DNA of 64,000 nt from Dipteris shenzhenensis (Eukaryota; Polypodiophyta; Polypodiopsida; Gleicheniales), in the NCBI GenBank assembly GCA_047967505.1, contig CM106540.1; one strand, given 5' to 3'. This document shows, piece after piece, positions 23,068-34,744 of the stretch (the stretch's first letter is position 1; each line of letters opens with the position of its first letter). A model generated the notes under the pieces. It did not search any database, was not told the origin of the DNA, and saw only the letters and a list, made by a program, of their open reading frames with translations. Both the position numbers and the translations under genes were made by a program.

Positions 23068-26000
23068 ATGGTGAAGATTCCAGTGTTTCGAGGGACCCAA
23101 GGGGAGGACCCGGAGTCTTATCTTCGGGATTTTGTTCGAGGATGCCGGCTTTCTGGATGGTCCATGAAGGATCGGGCGGAGATTTGGCCTGATTTTCTTG
23201 AAGGTGTAGCCTTGAGTTGGCATGAGACCTTGCTGAACTCTACCAAGGAGGACTGGGACCAAGTGGTGGCAGCAATGAAGCAGAGATTTGGGGCAGTGGA
23301 GTCGCCAAATTCTTTGATGTTGCAGTTGGACCGGTTCTGTCAAGGAGAGGGTGAGTTGGTCTCTGCATTGGCAATCCGATATGAAACTTTATGGACAAAG
23401 TATGAAAGGGTAGCTTTGCGAGCTGTGGCATCTGCATCATCGGCCCCTCAAAGTCTCTCAGGGATGGAGCACTTAAAGATGAGCAAATTTGTTATGGCTT
23501 TAGAGCCTCGTCTTCGCTCAAAGGTAATGAGTAAAGATCCAACAACATACGTGGAGGCACTTTGCATTGCGACCAAGAAAGAAGCTTCTCTAAAGATTGA
23601 ATCCTCTTTTGTGTCTTCAACAGCTTCAACTTCTAAGGTGGAGGTAATGGGCACTTCTCAGGTACCAAAGTCCTCTGAGTTAGATCATAATATCTCCCAA
23701 TTGATGGCAGAGTTTGCTGATTTGAAATTGCATTTGGTTAATGCACGACAACCTAGAGCACCAAAGAGTGAAGATAGGCCTCGAGATAGGAGTGGGGTCA
23801 CTTGCTATGAATGTAATGAAAAAGGTCACTATCACCCCGAGTGTCCTAGATTGAGAAAGAAAGAAGAAAAACAAGTATCCTTGTTAGAAGCTTCTTCAGG
23901 GGATGAGGAAAGAGAGGTAATGATGGCTAAACGGGGGCGTGGTAAAGCAAAAGAAGAAGAAGAAAGCAAGGAAGAAGTAGATGAGGAACATCAGGAAGAG
24001 GAACACCGTAGTAAGAAAAAGAAGGCATCTAGAAGGAGAATTAGCCAGTCAGACTTTCCTTTAGGACAAGGAATTGGAAGCTATGACTTGTTGTCCGACC
24101 TTAAAGAAAAGGAAGCTCATATCACCTTTGGTCAATTACTTGCTCTGTCTCCAAAACTATGGAAGGAATGGGGAAAACTAGTAAGCACAAGGGTGTCAAA
24201 GAAGAAAAAGAAGAAAAGTGCCAATCCTATTGTTCAAAAGGTAGATATAGATGTTGGTGATGATGTACCTATGGTTGATGTGATCATTGATGCTCAAGTG
24301 ATTTCTAATGTGTACATTGATGGAGGTGCATCGATTAATGTCATGAGTGAGAAAACCATGATTGATGCTGATTTAAAATACTCTAGTACTACCTCTCCTT
24401 ATCGCATCAAATTGGCTGACAACACTAGGGTTAAGACCTTGGGAGTTGTGAAGAATCTAGAAGTGGATGTATGTGGAATTTCTGTGCCGACTACTTTTCA
24501 GGTGATCCCTACCAAGCCAGATGCACGTGCCTATCCATTGATTTTGGGAAGGCCTTGGCTACGCAAGCTGAAGGCTGTTCAAAAGTGGGATACTAGAGAA
24601 TTGATTTTGTAGGGAAATGATAAGAAGGTGCGCTACAACATCAGAAGCCGCAAAAAGGAAGTTGTCAAGGAGGAGTCTTCAACATCAGAGAGTTCAAGCT
24701 GTGACTTAACCGATGAAGAAGAAGAGACAGGGTGTAGCTTCGAGGAGTCCAACTCAGAGGGTGAGGTGGAAGGAGTGGCCTTTGGTCTTTGTCTTGGTGC
24801 TGATCGGGATGAGTCAGGAAGGAACAAGGTGGTGGTGCAAGAAGATCCTGTAGAGACACTTCATGTGGAGGATGTGGAGCACATTAAACGACGCCAACAC
24901 AATGAAGAGCTTCTTGGTGATTCTCTATCAGGTAGTGAGAAGCTCCAGTACTTAGATATGCTAGATGATTTTCCATGTCTCTTTGCAACAAGCTATTCAC
25001 AGGTTCGGCCAGTCTCTCTTGTGGAGCACAAGATTGAGTTGAAGCCAGAAAGCAAGCCAGTTGTGCAACGCTTAAGGCGATTGGGGGTGATCCAAGCTGA
25101 GGCACTAAAGAAAGAGGTAACACAACTACTTGAGGTGGGATTCATCTTTTATGTTGATGATTCAGAATGGATATCTCCTGTAGTTGTCACACCAAAGAAA
25201 GGAAATAAGTGGCGAGTTTGTGTGGAATTTCGTCCTTTGAATGCATGCACTAAGAGGGATCATTTTCCTTTGCCATTTCAAGATGAAATACTAGACCAAG
25301 TAGCAGGGCATGAGATGTATTCTGTATGTGATGGGTATTCTGGATACTTTCAAATTCGTATTCGGGAGGAAGATCAAAAGAAAACATCATTCGTCACACC
25401 TTGGGGAGTTTTTGCTTACAGAGTGATGCCTTTTGGGTTGACCAATGCACCAGCTACATTTCAAAGGTTCATGAGTCAAGTCCTAGAGCCTTACTTGGGA
25501 AAGTTCATACGGGTGTTTTTGGATGATTTTTGCATTTATTCTCAGCGCATAGATCACATGGAGAAGTTAAAGATGGCCTTAGCTAGGATTGATGAAGCAA
25601 AAGGGTGTCTAAATCCTAGCAAGTGTCATTTGGCTCAAACAAAAGTAGTCTTGTTGGGGCATATTGTGTCTCAAGAAGGCCTGCAAATGGATCCTGACAA
25701 GGTCCAAGCAATCATGGCATTGCCAAATCCTGAGAGTGTCACTGGTGTTCACAGAATTCTAGGAAAGAGCAAGTATTATCAATGCTTTTGTGATGATTTC
25801 ACAGAGATAGTGCATCCCATGAAGTTGTTGACAAGAAAAGGAGTTTGTTTCCAATGGGGTGTGGAGCAACAAGAGTCTTTCCAGCAACTTAAGGAGGCCA
25901 TGAGTAAGGGCCCAATATTGAAGCCCCCTGATTGGTCTCAAGACTTTTATGTAAATCCAAGTGTATCTTTGCATTCAGTTGGTGCTGTATTGCTACAAAA

Positions 26001-26628
26001 AGGAGAGGCAAGTAGAATGTAACCCATCTATTATGCCAGCCGACAGCTTATAGATGTGGAAACAAGGTATGAAGAAATGGAGCAGCAAGCTCTCTCTTTG
26101 GTGTTTTCCATCAGAAAGTTTTGCTTGTATTTATTACCTCGACCATTTTTCTTCCTTACTTCTTAGTCTGTGTTAGCATATCTAGTTTGCAAGCCTAATC
26201 CTGGGGGGAGATTTACAAAATGGTTGTCAGAGCTTCAAGAGTTCTCTTTCTCTTTTGTCATTGAAAATACCACTAGGTCCACTATGGCAGATTTGCTCAC
26301 AGGGCGGGAGGATCTAGGAGAAGAAAAGAAATGTAAGGAGAACATTAAAGATGAAAGGGATACACCATCAACAGCTTTTGTTTTGTATTTTTATGGGGCT
26401 TTTAGTCCTTCATGCCAACAAGGAGCCGGGGGGATAGTCTTGATGAATCCTGAAGGTCAAGAGGTATGGGCAAGAGGACAAGAGTTTCCAGGTATCACAA
26501 CTAACAATGCAGCTGAGTATAATGCTTTGATTCTTGGTTTGGAGGGTTGTCTTCAAAGTCAAGTTAAAGAATTGGAAGTAAGAGGAGATTCTCAGCTTAT
26601 TATAAAGCAAATGCAAGGGCATTACTAG
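23068..26628 (+). pseudogene. Element A gag-protease-RT-RNase H polyprotein with nonsense changes
   Basis: One frame throughout; I take the start as ATG 23068 (MVKIPVFRG), although the frame is open from 23008. Order: gag core (about 23100-23300, WSMKDRAEIWPDFLEGVALSWH), zinc knuckle CYECNEKGHYHPEC (23803-23844), protease with IDGGAS (Asp 24319), RT with VFLDDF (Asp pair 25522-25527), RNase H with FYVNPSVS, where the first catalytic Asp is missing, then an archaeal-type RNase H with NNAAEYNAL and RGDSQLI. Its first catalytic Asp is Tyr here (YFYGAFS; Asp in element B). Stops at 24610, 26020, 26164 and 26626 each match a Gln codon in B. Confidence 0.92.
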
Positions 26629-27024
26629 ACAAGAAGTCCTCATTTGAAGGAGCTTAATCAAAAGGCTATGGTACTATGTAGTCAGTTTGATTTTTGCAAG
26701 TTTGTTCATATAAACAGAAAAGAAAATCAAAGGGCAGATGAGTTAGCTAAAGCCATTGTAGTGCCAGACCGGGGGGTGGTTTCTTGGGTAGACACTGGAT
26801 GGCCAAAACTACAAGATGTTTAGCAATATGTGGAAGAAGGCATGTTTCCTCAAGGGTTAACTCCACAACAGAAGCAGAGATTGGTTACTTTTGGCCATGC
26901 CTCCATAAGGATGTATATGAATGTCACGAATGGAACCTATCAGCTTGAGGACATTGATGGCATGGTGATACCCGGATGCACCAATGAGTATCACCTTAAA
27001 TTCTTCTATGCTCAACCACCTTGA
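26629..27024 (+). pseudogene. Element A remains after the second RNase H; integrase deleted
   Basis: The frame continues with HINRKENQRADELAKA and has a fifth nonsense change (26821, CAG in B). Relative to element B there are two deletions: one joining near 26885 (about 170 bases lost, including the start of the integrase zinc region) and one near 26924 (about 855 bases lost, the whole D-D-E core). What remains is a short piece reading PHxH-like zinc region sequence and the C-terminal tail (FQLEDVDGM-like, here YQLEDIDGM). Confidence 0.85.
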
Positions 27025-27062
27025 GGGCCAGCAGACCCTCTCTGTACTAGAGAGGATCTGCT

Positions 27063-27075
27063 GGGCGGGGAAAGA
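27063..27075 (+). other. Polypurine tract of element A
   Basis: GGGCGGGGAAAGA directly before the TGTGACG start of the 3' LTR; primer site for plus-strand DNA synthesis. The equivalent in element B is at 46908-46919. Confidence 0.8.
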
Positions 27076-28967
27076 TGTGACGCCCAAAATTGATATTTTT
27101 AATTTGGCATTGGTATTGTTTTTCTCTATGTTTGATAAGAGTTTGAGTATCAAGTGACAGCCTAGTGGCTCTCACTTATTTTGATTTTCTATGATATTGT
27201 ATGGGATGGAGAGGATGAGTGGAATGGCTCATTGTAAATACCATAGGTATGAATTATAAATACCTTGGTATGGGGTAAGAGTTATTTGTGTATGGGATAT
27301 TATGAGTTTTTTAGAAAATAGGAAGAGTGAGTCATATAAAGAGGTGGGCTCATGTCCATGTGTTCCAATAATATAAGAGAGGCCACATGCCAAGCGTGTG
27401 GAAGGCATGTGGAGGAGTGTGAAGTCAAGAGGAATCCTTCTAGAACTCCTATGTGGAATAACGAGGATGTGGACATGTGGAAAAGAGAGGGTCCCTACGG
27501 GCTCCATGTGAGCAGACTCTTGACTTTCTTAATAATTTAAGAGTCTTGAGCATCTTTTGATGGGACACATGGAAAGAGTAGCCAAAAAGGACATGGATGG
27601 TGACATACGTGCTTATGTGATTGATGGGGAAAGGAATCTACAGGCAGCAATTGTAAATGGGTGAAGGAGGGTAACAAAATCTCTATAAAAGGAGCCCTCC
27701 TCTCCCTTGTTCATCAGAATCTCTTCTACCATTAGGCCTTATGTTGCTGTAGTTCTAGTCTCCCCAAGCCTCTTCCATGAGCCTTCTCTTCCTCTTGTAG
27801 ATATTCTCTTATGTAGACTCTTGAGTCCTTCTCTCTCTAGTTTATTCTCTCTCTATGAGTAGTCTTGGAGCTTCCGCTCCCTCGTGTATGTATGAAACCT
27901 CTTCTTCTCCCTTGTGTTTGTAGTGTTGAGGTGGATTCTCACTCTATTTGTAATGAAGGTCACTTTAGGTTCTCTCTCTCTTGAGTGTCTCTTCCCTTTT
28001 CTTTCTTTCAAAGCCTTAAAAGTTCTTTCTATTCGGCTGCTCACTGTGCACACATGGTCCATTTGTTTCCCGAGCCACTATGCAAACTTCTTCCCCTCTT
28101 CTAGGCGAAATCTATGAGGGGTGGATCGTTGATGAAGGTGGAGTCTTGAGGGAGCATCCTGCTCAGGCGAAATTAGCCTGGGTGGAGGGTAGTTTTCATG
28201 ACAGTTTGACCCCCTGTTAGTGTTTTGCTCATAAATTTCTGCTCGGTAGTCCGATTGTAATGAAATTTATATCAGCGTGAAGCTCTCTTCAAGGCGCATG
28301 TTCTATATAATCAGATCTTGAATCAGATACAGCTGCAAAAAGTTATGAGTTTCTATGTTTGACATTTTATTTTCATGATAGTTTTTACCCCCTTCTAGTA
28401 AACTGTCCATATCTCTTCAACCATCTGTCTGTTTTCAATGAAACTTATATCAGCGCGAAGCCTATCTCAGGGCGCATCTCTTTGTATACTTGAATCTTTG
28501 ATATCATGTCTCTACTAAAAGTTATAGGTCTCTGTATCTAATGATAGTTTGTAGAGTGTTTTGAGCTAAGTATAAAGGTGTCTATGAAGGAGGTGCAATG
28601 TTTCCTCGGAATTTACCCATCCGACCTAATCAGCCCCTTCAGAATCCTCGATATATATCAGTTCATGTTATGTTGAGCCGCAAGATCTTCTTTCAACAAT
28701 GTATCGCTCTTCTCTTTGGTGCAGACTGGCTCGCTGAGATTATGGCCTCTGCTGATCCTTTCCTTCTCCCTATGCTTGACCACAACATCACTTGGGATGT
28801 TACCATCTTCATTCTCATCTAAGGGAGGAAAGTATGGTGTGGTATCTTGGCATAAAAGCTTCTTTCTAATGTCTCATTCTCGATGATAAGTATCTTTGGC
28901 AGTCCATTCGAATGCTGCAGGAAGTGAAGAGGTGCGTGAAGTTTATTACCCCCAACTTCATGTCACA
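27076..28967 (+). repeat. 3' LTR of element A (1892 bp)
   Basis: Shares diagnostic bases with the 5' LTR of the same element (AATTTGGCATTGGTATTG near the start) where both element B LTRs read AACTTTGCATTGATATTG. TATA box 27684-27690; 74-aa ORF 28598-28822; ends CTTCATGTCACA at 28967. Confidence 0.95.
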
Positions 28968-28971
28968 ATGG

Positions 28972-31870
28972 TCAATATTTTAACCATATAGTGATTAATC
29001 TCATGGATTGACACAATGGTTCAGGTCTGATTCCCTAGATGTCAATGTTGTCAAAAATGATGGTTAGAGAATGGCACTGGTGCCATAGTCCACGACACCA
29101 TATGATTATAATATTGAGATTGACACATGTGCCATTAATCACAAGGATTGAGTAGAATGGCACCAGTGCCATTCTCCATTCTCTATGTATGAATGGCACT
29201 AGTGCCATTCTTCAAATATGCATATGATGTTGTGGAGAATGGCACCAGTGCCATTCTCCAAACTTCAACTCATATAGAATTCAAATTATTTCATGTATGT
29301 CAAATTATCACAGATGATGGTTAGAGAGTGGCACTGGTGCCATATGATTATATTCACAGTGGCACCTATGCCATTAATCACAAGGATTGAGGAGAATGTC
29401 ACAAGTCCCATTCACCATTCTCTAGTCTCCATGTGATGAATGGTATTGCATTGAGGAGAATGGCACACATGGTTTGAGGAGAATGACACACATGGATTGA
29501 GGAGAATGACACCAGTGCCATTCTCGATTTTGCATGTGATGATTGGCATTGGATTGAGGAGAATGACACCAGTGCCATTCTCCATTCTCCATGAGATGAA
29601 TGCCATTGGATTAAGGAAAATGACACACATGGATTGAGGAGAATGGCACTAGTGCCATTCTCCATTCTCTATGTATGAATGGCACTAGTGCCATTCTTCA
29701 AATATGCATATGATGTTGTGGAGAATGGCACCAGTGCCATTCTCCAAACTTCAACTCATATAGAATTCAAATTATTTCATGTATGTCAAATTGTCACAGA
29801 TGATGGTTAGAGAGTGGCACTGGTGCCATATGATTATATTCATAGTGGCACCTATGCCATTAATCACAAGGATTGAGGAGAATGTCACAAGTCCCATTCA
29901 CCATTCTCCAGTCTCCATGTGATGAATGGTATTGCATTGAGGAGAATGGCACACATGGTTTGAGGAGAATGACACACATGGATTGAGGAGAATGACACCA
30001 GTGCCATTCTCGATTCTGCATGTGATGATTGGCATTGGATTGAGGAGAATGACACCAGTGCCATTCTCCATTCTCCATGAGATGAATACCATTGGATTAA
30101 GGAAAATGACACACATGGATTGAGGAGAATGGCACTGGTGCCATTCTCCATTCTCTATGTATGAATGGCACTAGTGCCATTCTTCAAATATGCATATGAT
30201 GGTGGAGAATGGCACCAGTGCCATTCTCCAAACTTCAACTCATATAGAATTCAAATTATTTCATGTATGTCAAACGTGGATTATTCTTCAAATATGCATA
30301 TGATGTTGTGGAGAATGACACACATGGATTGAGGAGAATGACACCAGTGCCATTCTCGATTCTGCATGTGATGATTGGCATTGGATTGAGGAGAATGACA
30401 CCAGTGCCATTCTCCATTCTCCATGAGATGAATGCCATTGGATTAAGGAAAATGACACACATGGATTGAGGAGAATGGCACCAGTGCCATTCTCCATTCT
30501 CTATGTATGAATGGCACTAGTGACATTCTTCAAATATGCATATGATGTTGTGGAGAATGGCACCAGTGCCATTCTCCAAACTTCAACTCATATAGAATTC
30601 AAATTATTTCATGTATGTCAAATTATCACAGATGATGGTTAGAGAGTGGCACTGGTGCCATATGATTATATTCATAGTGGCATCTATGCCATTAATCACA
30701 AGGATTGAGGAGAATGTCACAAGTCCCATTCACCATTCTCCAGTCTCCATGTGATGAATGGTATTGCATTGAGGAGAATGGCACACATGGTTTGAGGAGA
30801 ATGACACACATGGATTGAGGAGAATGACACCAGTGCCATTCTCGATTCTGCATGTGATGATTGGCTCAAAATATTCATATCATGTTCTCTCTCTCTCTCT
30901 CTCTCTCTCGCTCTCTCTCAATTGGTCAAAACCTTATCCATATAGTGATAACCTATGAAGAGTTTTATGGCCAAATCTTTTGGTTATGGTGAAAATCAAT
31001 TGCATGAGGCTAGAGAATTAAGCCATGGTGGCAAACGGTCAAAAATATAATGCCATATGGTCCAAATATTATGGCTCTAAGGTCTAAAAAGGTTTTAAAA
31101 TCTTAGGACATAATGTCTAAACATCAGGTTAGATGGTCAAAACTTTAGCCATATATTGATTAATCTCATGGATTACACACAATGGTTCAGGTCCCATTCC
31201 CTAGATGTCAATGTTATCACAGATGATGGTTAGAGAATGGCACCAGTGCCATTGTCCACCACAACATATGAGTAAAATATTGATATCGGCACCTATGCCA
31301 TCAATCACAAGGATTGAGGAGTGTGGCACCAGTGCCATTCTCCATTCTCTATGTATGAATGGCACTAGCGCCATTCTTCAAATATTCATATGATGTGGAG
31401 AATGGCACCAGTGCCATTATCTAAAGTTCAACTCATATAGAGTTCAAATTATTCCATGCATGTCAAATTGTCACAGATGATGGTTAGAGAATGGCACTGG
31501 TACCATTGTCCATCTCTCTCTCTCTCTCTCTCTTGGTCAAAACCTTATCCATATGGTGATAACCTATGAAGAGTTTTATGGCCAAATCTTTTACATATGG
31601 TGGAAATCATTTGCATGAGGTCAAAGGATTGAGCCATGGTGGCAAATGGTCAAAACTATAATGGCATATGGTCGAATTGTTATGGCCCTAAGGTTTAAAA
31701 ATGTCTAAAAATCTTAGGTCATAAGGTCTAAAAATCAAGCTAGATGGTCAATTGAGGAGAAATTCCCTATGTGATGAATGGCATTAGTGCCATTCTTCAA
31801 ATATTCATATGATGTTGTGGAGAATGGCGCCAGTGCCATTCTCCAAACAATGCCATTCTCCAAACTTCAA
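28972..31870. repeat. Hairpin-palindrome satellite, block 2, with a 486-bp higher-order unit
   Basis: Perfect palindromes (26 bases) occur for example at 29234-29259, 29720-29745, 30204-30229 and 30552-30577. The marker CTCTATGTAT starts at 29181, 29667, 30153 and 30499, giving unit lengths 486, 486 and 346. The non-palindromic part of the family (GAGTTTTATGGCC..GGTCAAAACTT) appears uninterrupted at 30920-31260 and 31535-31750. (CT)n runs lie at about 30884-30919 and 31514-31534. Many apparent ORFs here are repeat artefacts. Confidence 0.93.
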
Positions 31871-32031
31871 CTTGCCTTGTGAAAAAAATTTAAAATTAGG
31901 CGGGGAATTTGAATTTAGAATTTAAAACTTTCTCAAATTTAAAAATTTAAGTTCAAAAAATTATAATGTTAAAATGGAACATTTCAATTTTGAATTTTGC
32001 ATTTGCAATACAATTTCAATTTGAAGTTGAG

Positions 32032-32033
<2 letters not shown>
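31870..32033. other. AT-rich spacer
   Basis: Low-complexity A/T-rich DNA with repeated AAATTTAAA-type words; no gene seen. Confidence 0.5.
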
Positions 32034-32070
<37 letters not shown>

Positions 32071-32115
32071 ATGCAACTCTCACGCCGCTCACGCTCTCTC
32101 TCACCTAGAGAGAGC

Positions 32116-32190
<75 letters not shown>
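32034..32190. repeat. (CT)n and (GA)n microsatellites facing each other
   Basis: A CT run at about 32034-32063 and again near 32092-32102, then GAGA from 32108 with a long uninterrupted GA run at about 32126-32190. The two arms are complementary and could fold on themselves. Ser-Leu or Arg-Glu repeats in ORFs through here are not genes. Confidence 0.95.
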
Positions 32191-32193
<3 letters not shown>

Positions 32194-33245
32194 TTGCAGA
32201 AAAGAGTAGCTTTTAGAGAGAAGGGAGTGTAGGAGGGAGAGGAGAGCATCATAGGAGAGGAGAGCATAGGAGGAGGAATTTGATGAAACCAAGTCGTAGG
32301 ATGAGAGTCAAGAAAGCAAAATCCCAAGATGCCAAACCTACGTAGTATCGATTCACCTCTTGCCAGATGGATCGTTATCGCCTTCCTTCGGTTTCTAAAC
32401 TTCTTGTGGATTGCACGTACGAAACCAGCAGCTCTCAAATCTCGTGAAGATTTGACATGACAAGCAGCACATATCGATTCCGAACTGTGGATGCAGATTT
32501 CGAGAGGAGGATGACGATGATGAATTTCAAGAGCAGGCTGGACAGAGGTGCGAGAGGCAATGGAGGCAGCCTGGGGATTACGGAGCCCGAGGGCAGAGAT
32601 GTGATGCAACTTCAATGCTCTCAAAATTCAAGATGTTGAATTTTGAGAGCAGAATGACGATGCCGTGAGCTTGGATGATGAATTCGAGAGCCAATTTTAA
32701 TTCATTGAAGGGAAGCGTGGATGACGAAATTGAGATGTTGCTAGAAGTTGCAAGGGGAGGCCCCGGGCTGCGTCATATTAGAAACAGAGGTCGTCATCGT
32801 ATTAGAAAGAGAGGCCGTGCAGGTTTTGACCTTGGAGGGAGAGGATGAGGTAAGGTCTTTTGATTTTTTTAGGGTTCTTTTTTTTTATCATTGCTTTTTT
32901 TTTTTGCTTTCGTTTTGTTTTCATAAAACATTGCCTAAACTAACAGTGGGCCTACGCTTGGGATTTGAGCAATCATAGTGGCCACTAAAGGAAAATTCAA
33001 AATATTATTCTTCAAGCTATGTTCAAGAGTAATACTTGGACCCTCATCTTGAAAAATCTTTGACTTTGCCTCTTAAGAGGTGGATTACGGTAATTATCCA
33101 AATTGATTACCACTTCTTTACACTTTCTCATCTAGTCATCGAGAACATTTGGACACCTCCTAGAAACTACTCCTCTCTTGGTAATACTCTTCTAGTTGTC
33201 TTTCTAGGAATTTTTCCGGCTTGTTGTTGCTCATCTAAATGTTGA
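32191..33245. other. No recognisable gene
   Basis: Purine-rich at first, with GAGG/GATG motifs, then T-rich at about 32868-32930. Short ORFs in several frames have no protein-family features. It may be untranslated leader or LTR sequence of an old element, but no LTR ends were found. Confidence 0.4.
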
Positions 33246-33890
33246 TCCTCCTAGGTATTGGATCTCTACCTCCACCAACTTAATGGAACGGACTACTCAC
33301 AGCTCTCCAAGGCATAAACTATCCTTTTAATTGTGGAAAAGTACCTATGGATAGATGCCAAGTACAAAATATTCAAGCTTCCTTGCCTTAATTGCATGTA
33401 GCCCAGAACAAAATTTTGCTTATATGATGGCTACGTGCACCTTACTAGGCCACTGAACCCACTATACTCTTGTTCAACTTCACCCACTAGTGGTATTCAC
33501 CATCTTGGCCTGATAAGATTCATGCACTCCGTGAGTAGCTAATTCAGCATTCAATGAGTTCCTCAATTGAGAATGCTTCTTACACACCCCTTGTACTTAA
33601 AATCCCCTCATGCACAAAGCATAGGTGCTAGTGAGTGGAGTGGATAGGAGGATCCTCTCTAATGGAATTCGTTCTCTTGTGGTTGGTACAACCTTGCTAT
33701 CTATAAAACCTAAGTGGGAGAGCCTCTAATGGACTTCCTTCTCTTGTGCTTGGTACAACCTTGCTATCTCTAAAATCTAGCTGAAGTCAATCTTAGGGTA
33801 TTCAAACTTAACAAAGTGTCAAGGTTTGACTCAACAAAGTATCAAGGTTTGATTGAACAAAGGATCAAGGTTTAACCATTGTAGCCATCC
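33246..33890 (+). pseudogene. Very degenerate retroelement gag-like debris
   Basis: Around 33255-33480 one frame reads YLHQLNGTDYSQLSKA followed by IVEKYLWIDAKYK, resembling the LNG.NY..W start of copia gag, with stops. Two direct duplications follow: a 60-base phrase ending GGTACAACCTTGCTATCT at about 33690 and 33749, and three copies of CAACAAAG.ATCAAGGTTTGA at about 33813-33872. Confidence 0.3.
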
Positions 33891-34330
33891 ATTGACTTCC
33901 CCCTTGTGACCAAGGGGTTTGTATTGATGGAAGTTTTCAACTATAGTGAGACACTTGCTCCCATAGCTCAAATGAAGGCAATACCAATGATAATTGCAAT
34001 GGTATCTTATTCAAAGTGGAGATATCAAGGACATTTATATGAGAGAAGCCACCTAGATTTTGAATGTAGGGTGACCAAATGGGGAAAGTGTGCATAGTCT
34101 CAGAAACATTGTATGACTTGAAATAGGCCCCTTGAGCATCATACCAATGGATCTATGACTCCTTTGGAAGAATCATCTTGATATAGAGTGCATAAGATGT
34201 AAACATCTATCAAGAATCATCTTGATATAGAGTGCATAAGATGTAAACATGAATCTTCATTCAAAGGGGCCCAAGAAATAAATGATGATTTTATACATTG
34301 ATGATTTGATCATAAAACAACCCACTAAAG
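33890..34330 (+). pseudogene. Ty1/copia reverse transcriptase fragment
   Basis: TKGFVLMEVFNYSETLAPIAQMKAIPMIIAMVSY at 33906-34010 fits the copia RT block (KGF.Q..G.DY.ETFAPVAKM.SIR.); only the start of it is quoted as TKGFVLMEVF. LYERSHLDFECR follows after a deletion, and FILYIDDLII at about 34288-34318 is the catalytic YIDD-type motif. A 45-base direct duplication (GAATCATCTTGATATAGAG) lies at 34168 and 34213. Dead fragment. Confidence 0.75.
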
Positions 34331-34575
34331 GGATATTAGGTTCTTGACCATGATTACACTAGCTCACCATGTCAATGATATTGATATCCATGTCACGGTA
34401 AAACCTAACCGTTCCAAAATTCTTGATCAAAACCCTCATCCTCATTCTCACAATGTATATCTCATAGAAATTAGAGTATCCAAACTATGCAAGTAATTAA
34501 TGAAATATCACATGCAATGTAAAAATCTGATTATGTAGAAGATTAAAGAGAAACTTACATTAAAGGAGGGGTGGC
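34331..34575. other. No recognisable gene
   Basis: AT-rich sequence with no ORF or repeat of note, between the copia fragment and a microsatellite. Confidence 0.5.
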
Positions 34576-34593
34576 CCTCTCTCTCTCTCTCTC

Positions 34594-34626
<33 letters not shown>

Positions 34627-34627
34627 G
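34576..34627. repeat. Compound microsatellite (CT)n(GT)n(AT)n
   Basis: Uninterrupted CT, then GT, then AT dinucleotide runs. Confidence 0.95.
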
Positions 34628-34744
34628 AAATTCTTACCAACAAATAATACCTACACACAAACAAATGCAAGGTCATGATGATGGTGGAAATAATTCATGC
34701 TTTAGAAAAAAGTTCTATCAAAATACCAAAATTTTTAGGGACTC

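Larger units (their letters stand above)
20516..28967 (+). mobile_element. Ty3/gypsy Tat-type element A, complete ends, no integrase
   Basis: LTRs at 20516-22388 and 27076-28967, both starting TGTGACG and ending GTCACA, flanked by the 4-bp duplication ATGG (20512-20515 and 28968-28971). The interior has two small pre-gag ORFs, gag, protease, RT, RNase H and an archaeal-type RNase H. Compared with element B, two deletions have removed almost all of integrase, and five C-to-T nonsense changes break the reading frame. It sits in the hairpin satellite family: the flanks rejoin to match the uninterrupted copies near 31130 and 31746. Confidence 0.95.

Noticed and set aside
29399-30497. Many overlapping 60-90 aa ORFs in both strands of the satellite (Met-Glu-Asn-Gly, Cys-His-Ser-Pro repeats)
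   Set aside because: They mirror the palindromic repeat in every frame and repeat with the satellite unit; no independent coding signal.
32016-32624. 202-aa minus-strand ORF
   Set aside because: Largely Ser-Leu repeats from the (GA)n run; the rest has no family features.
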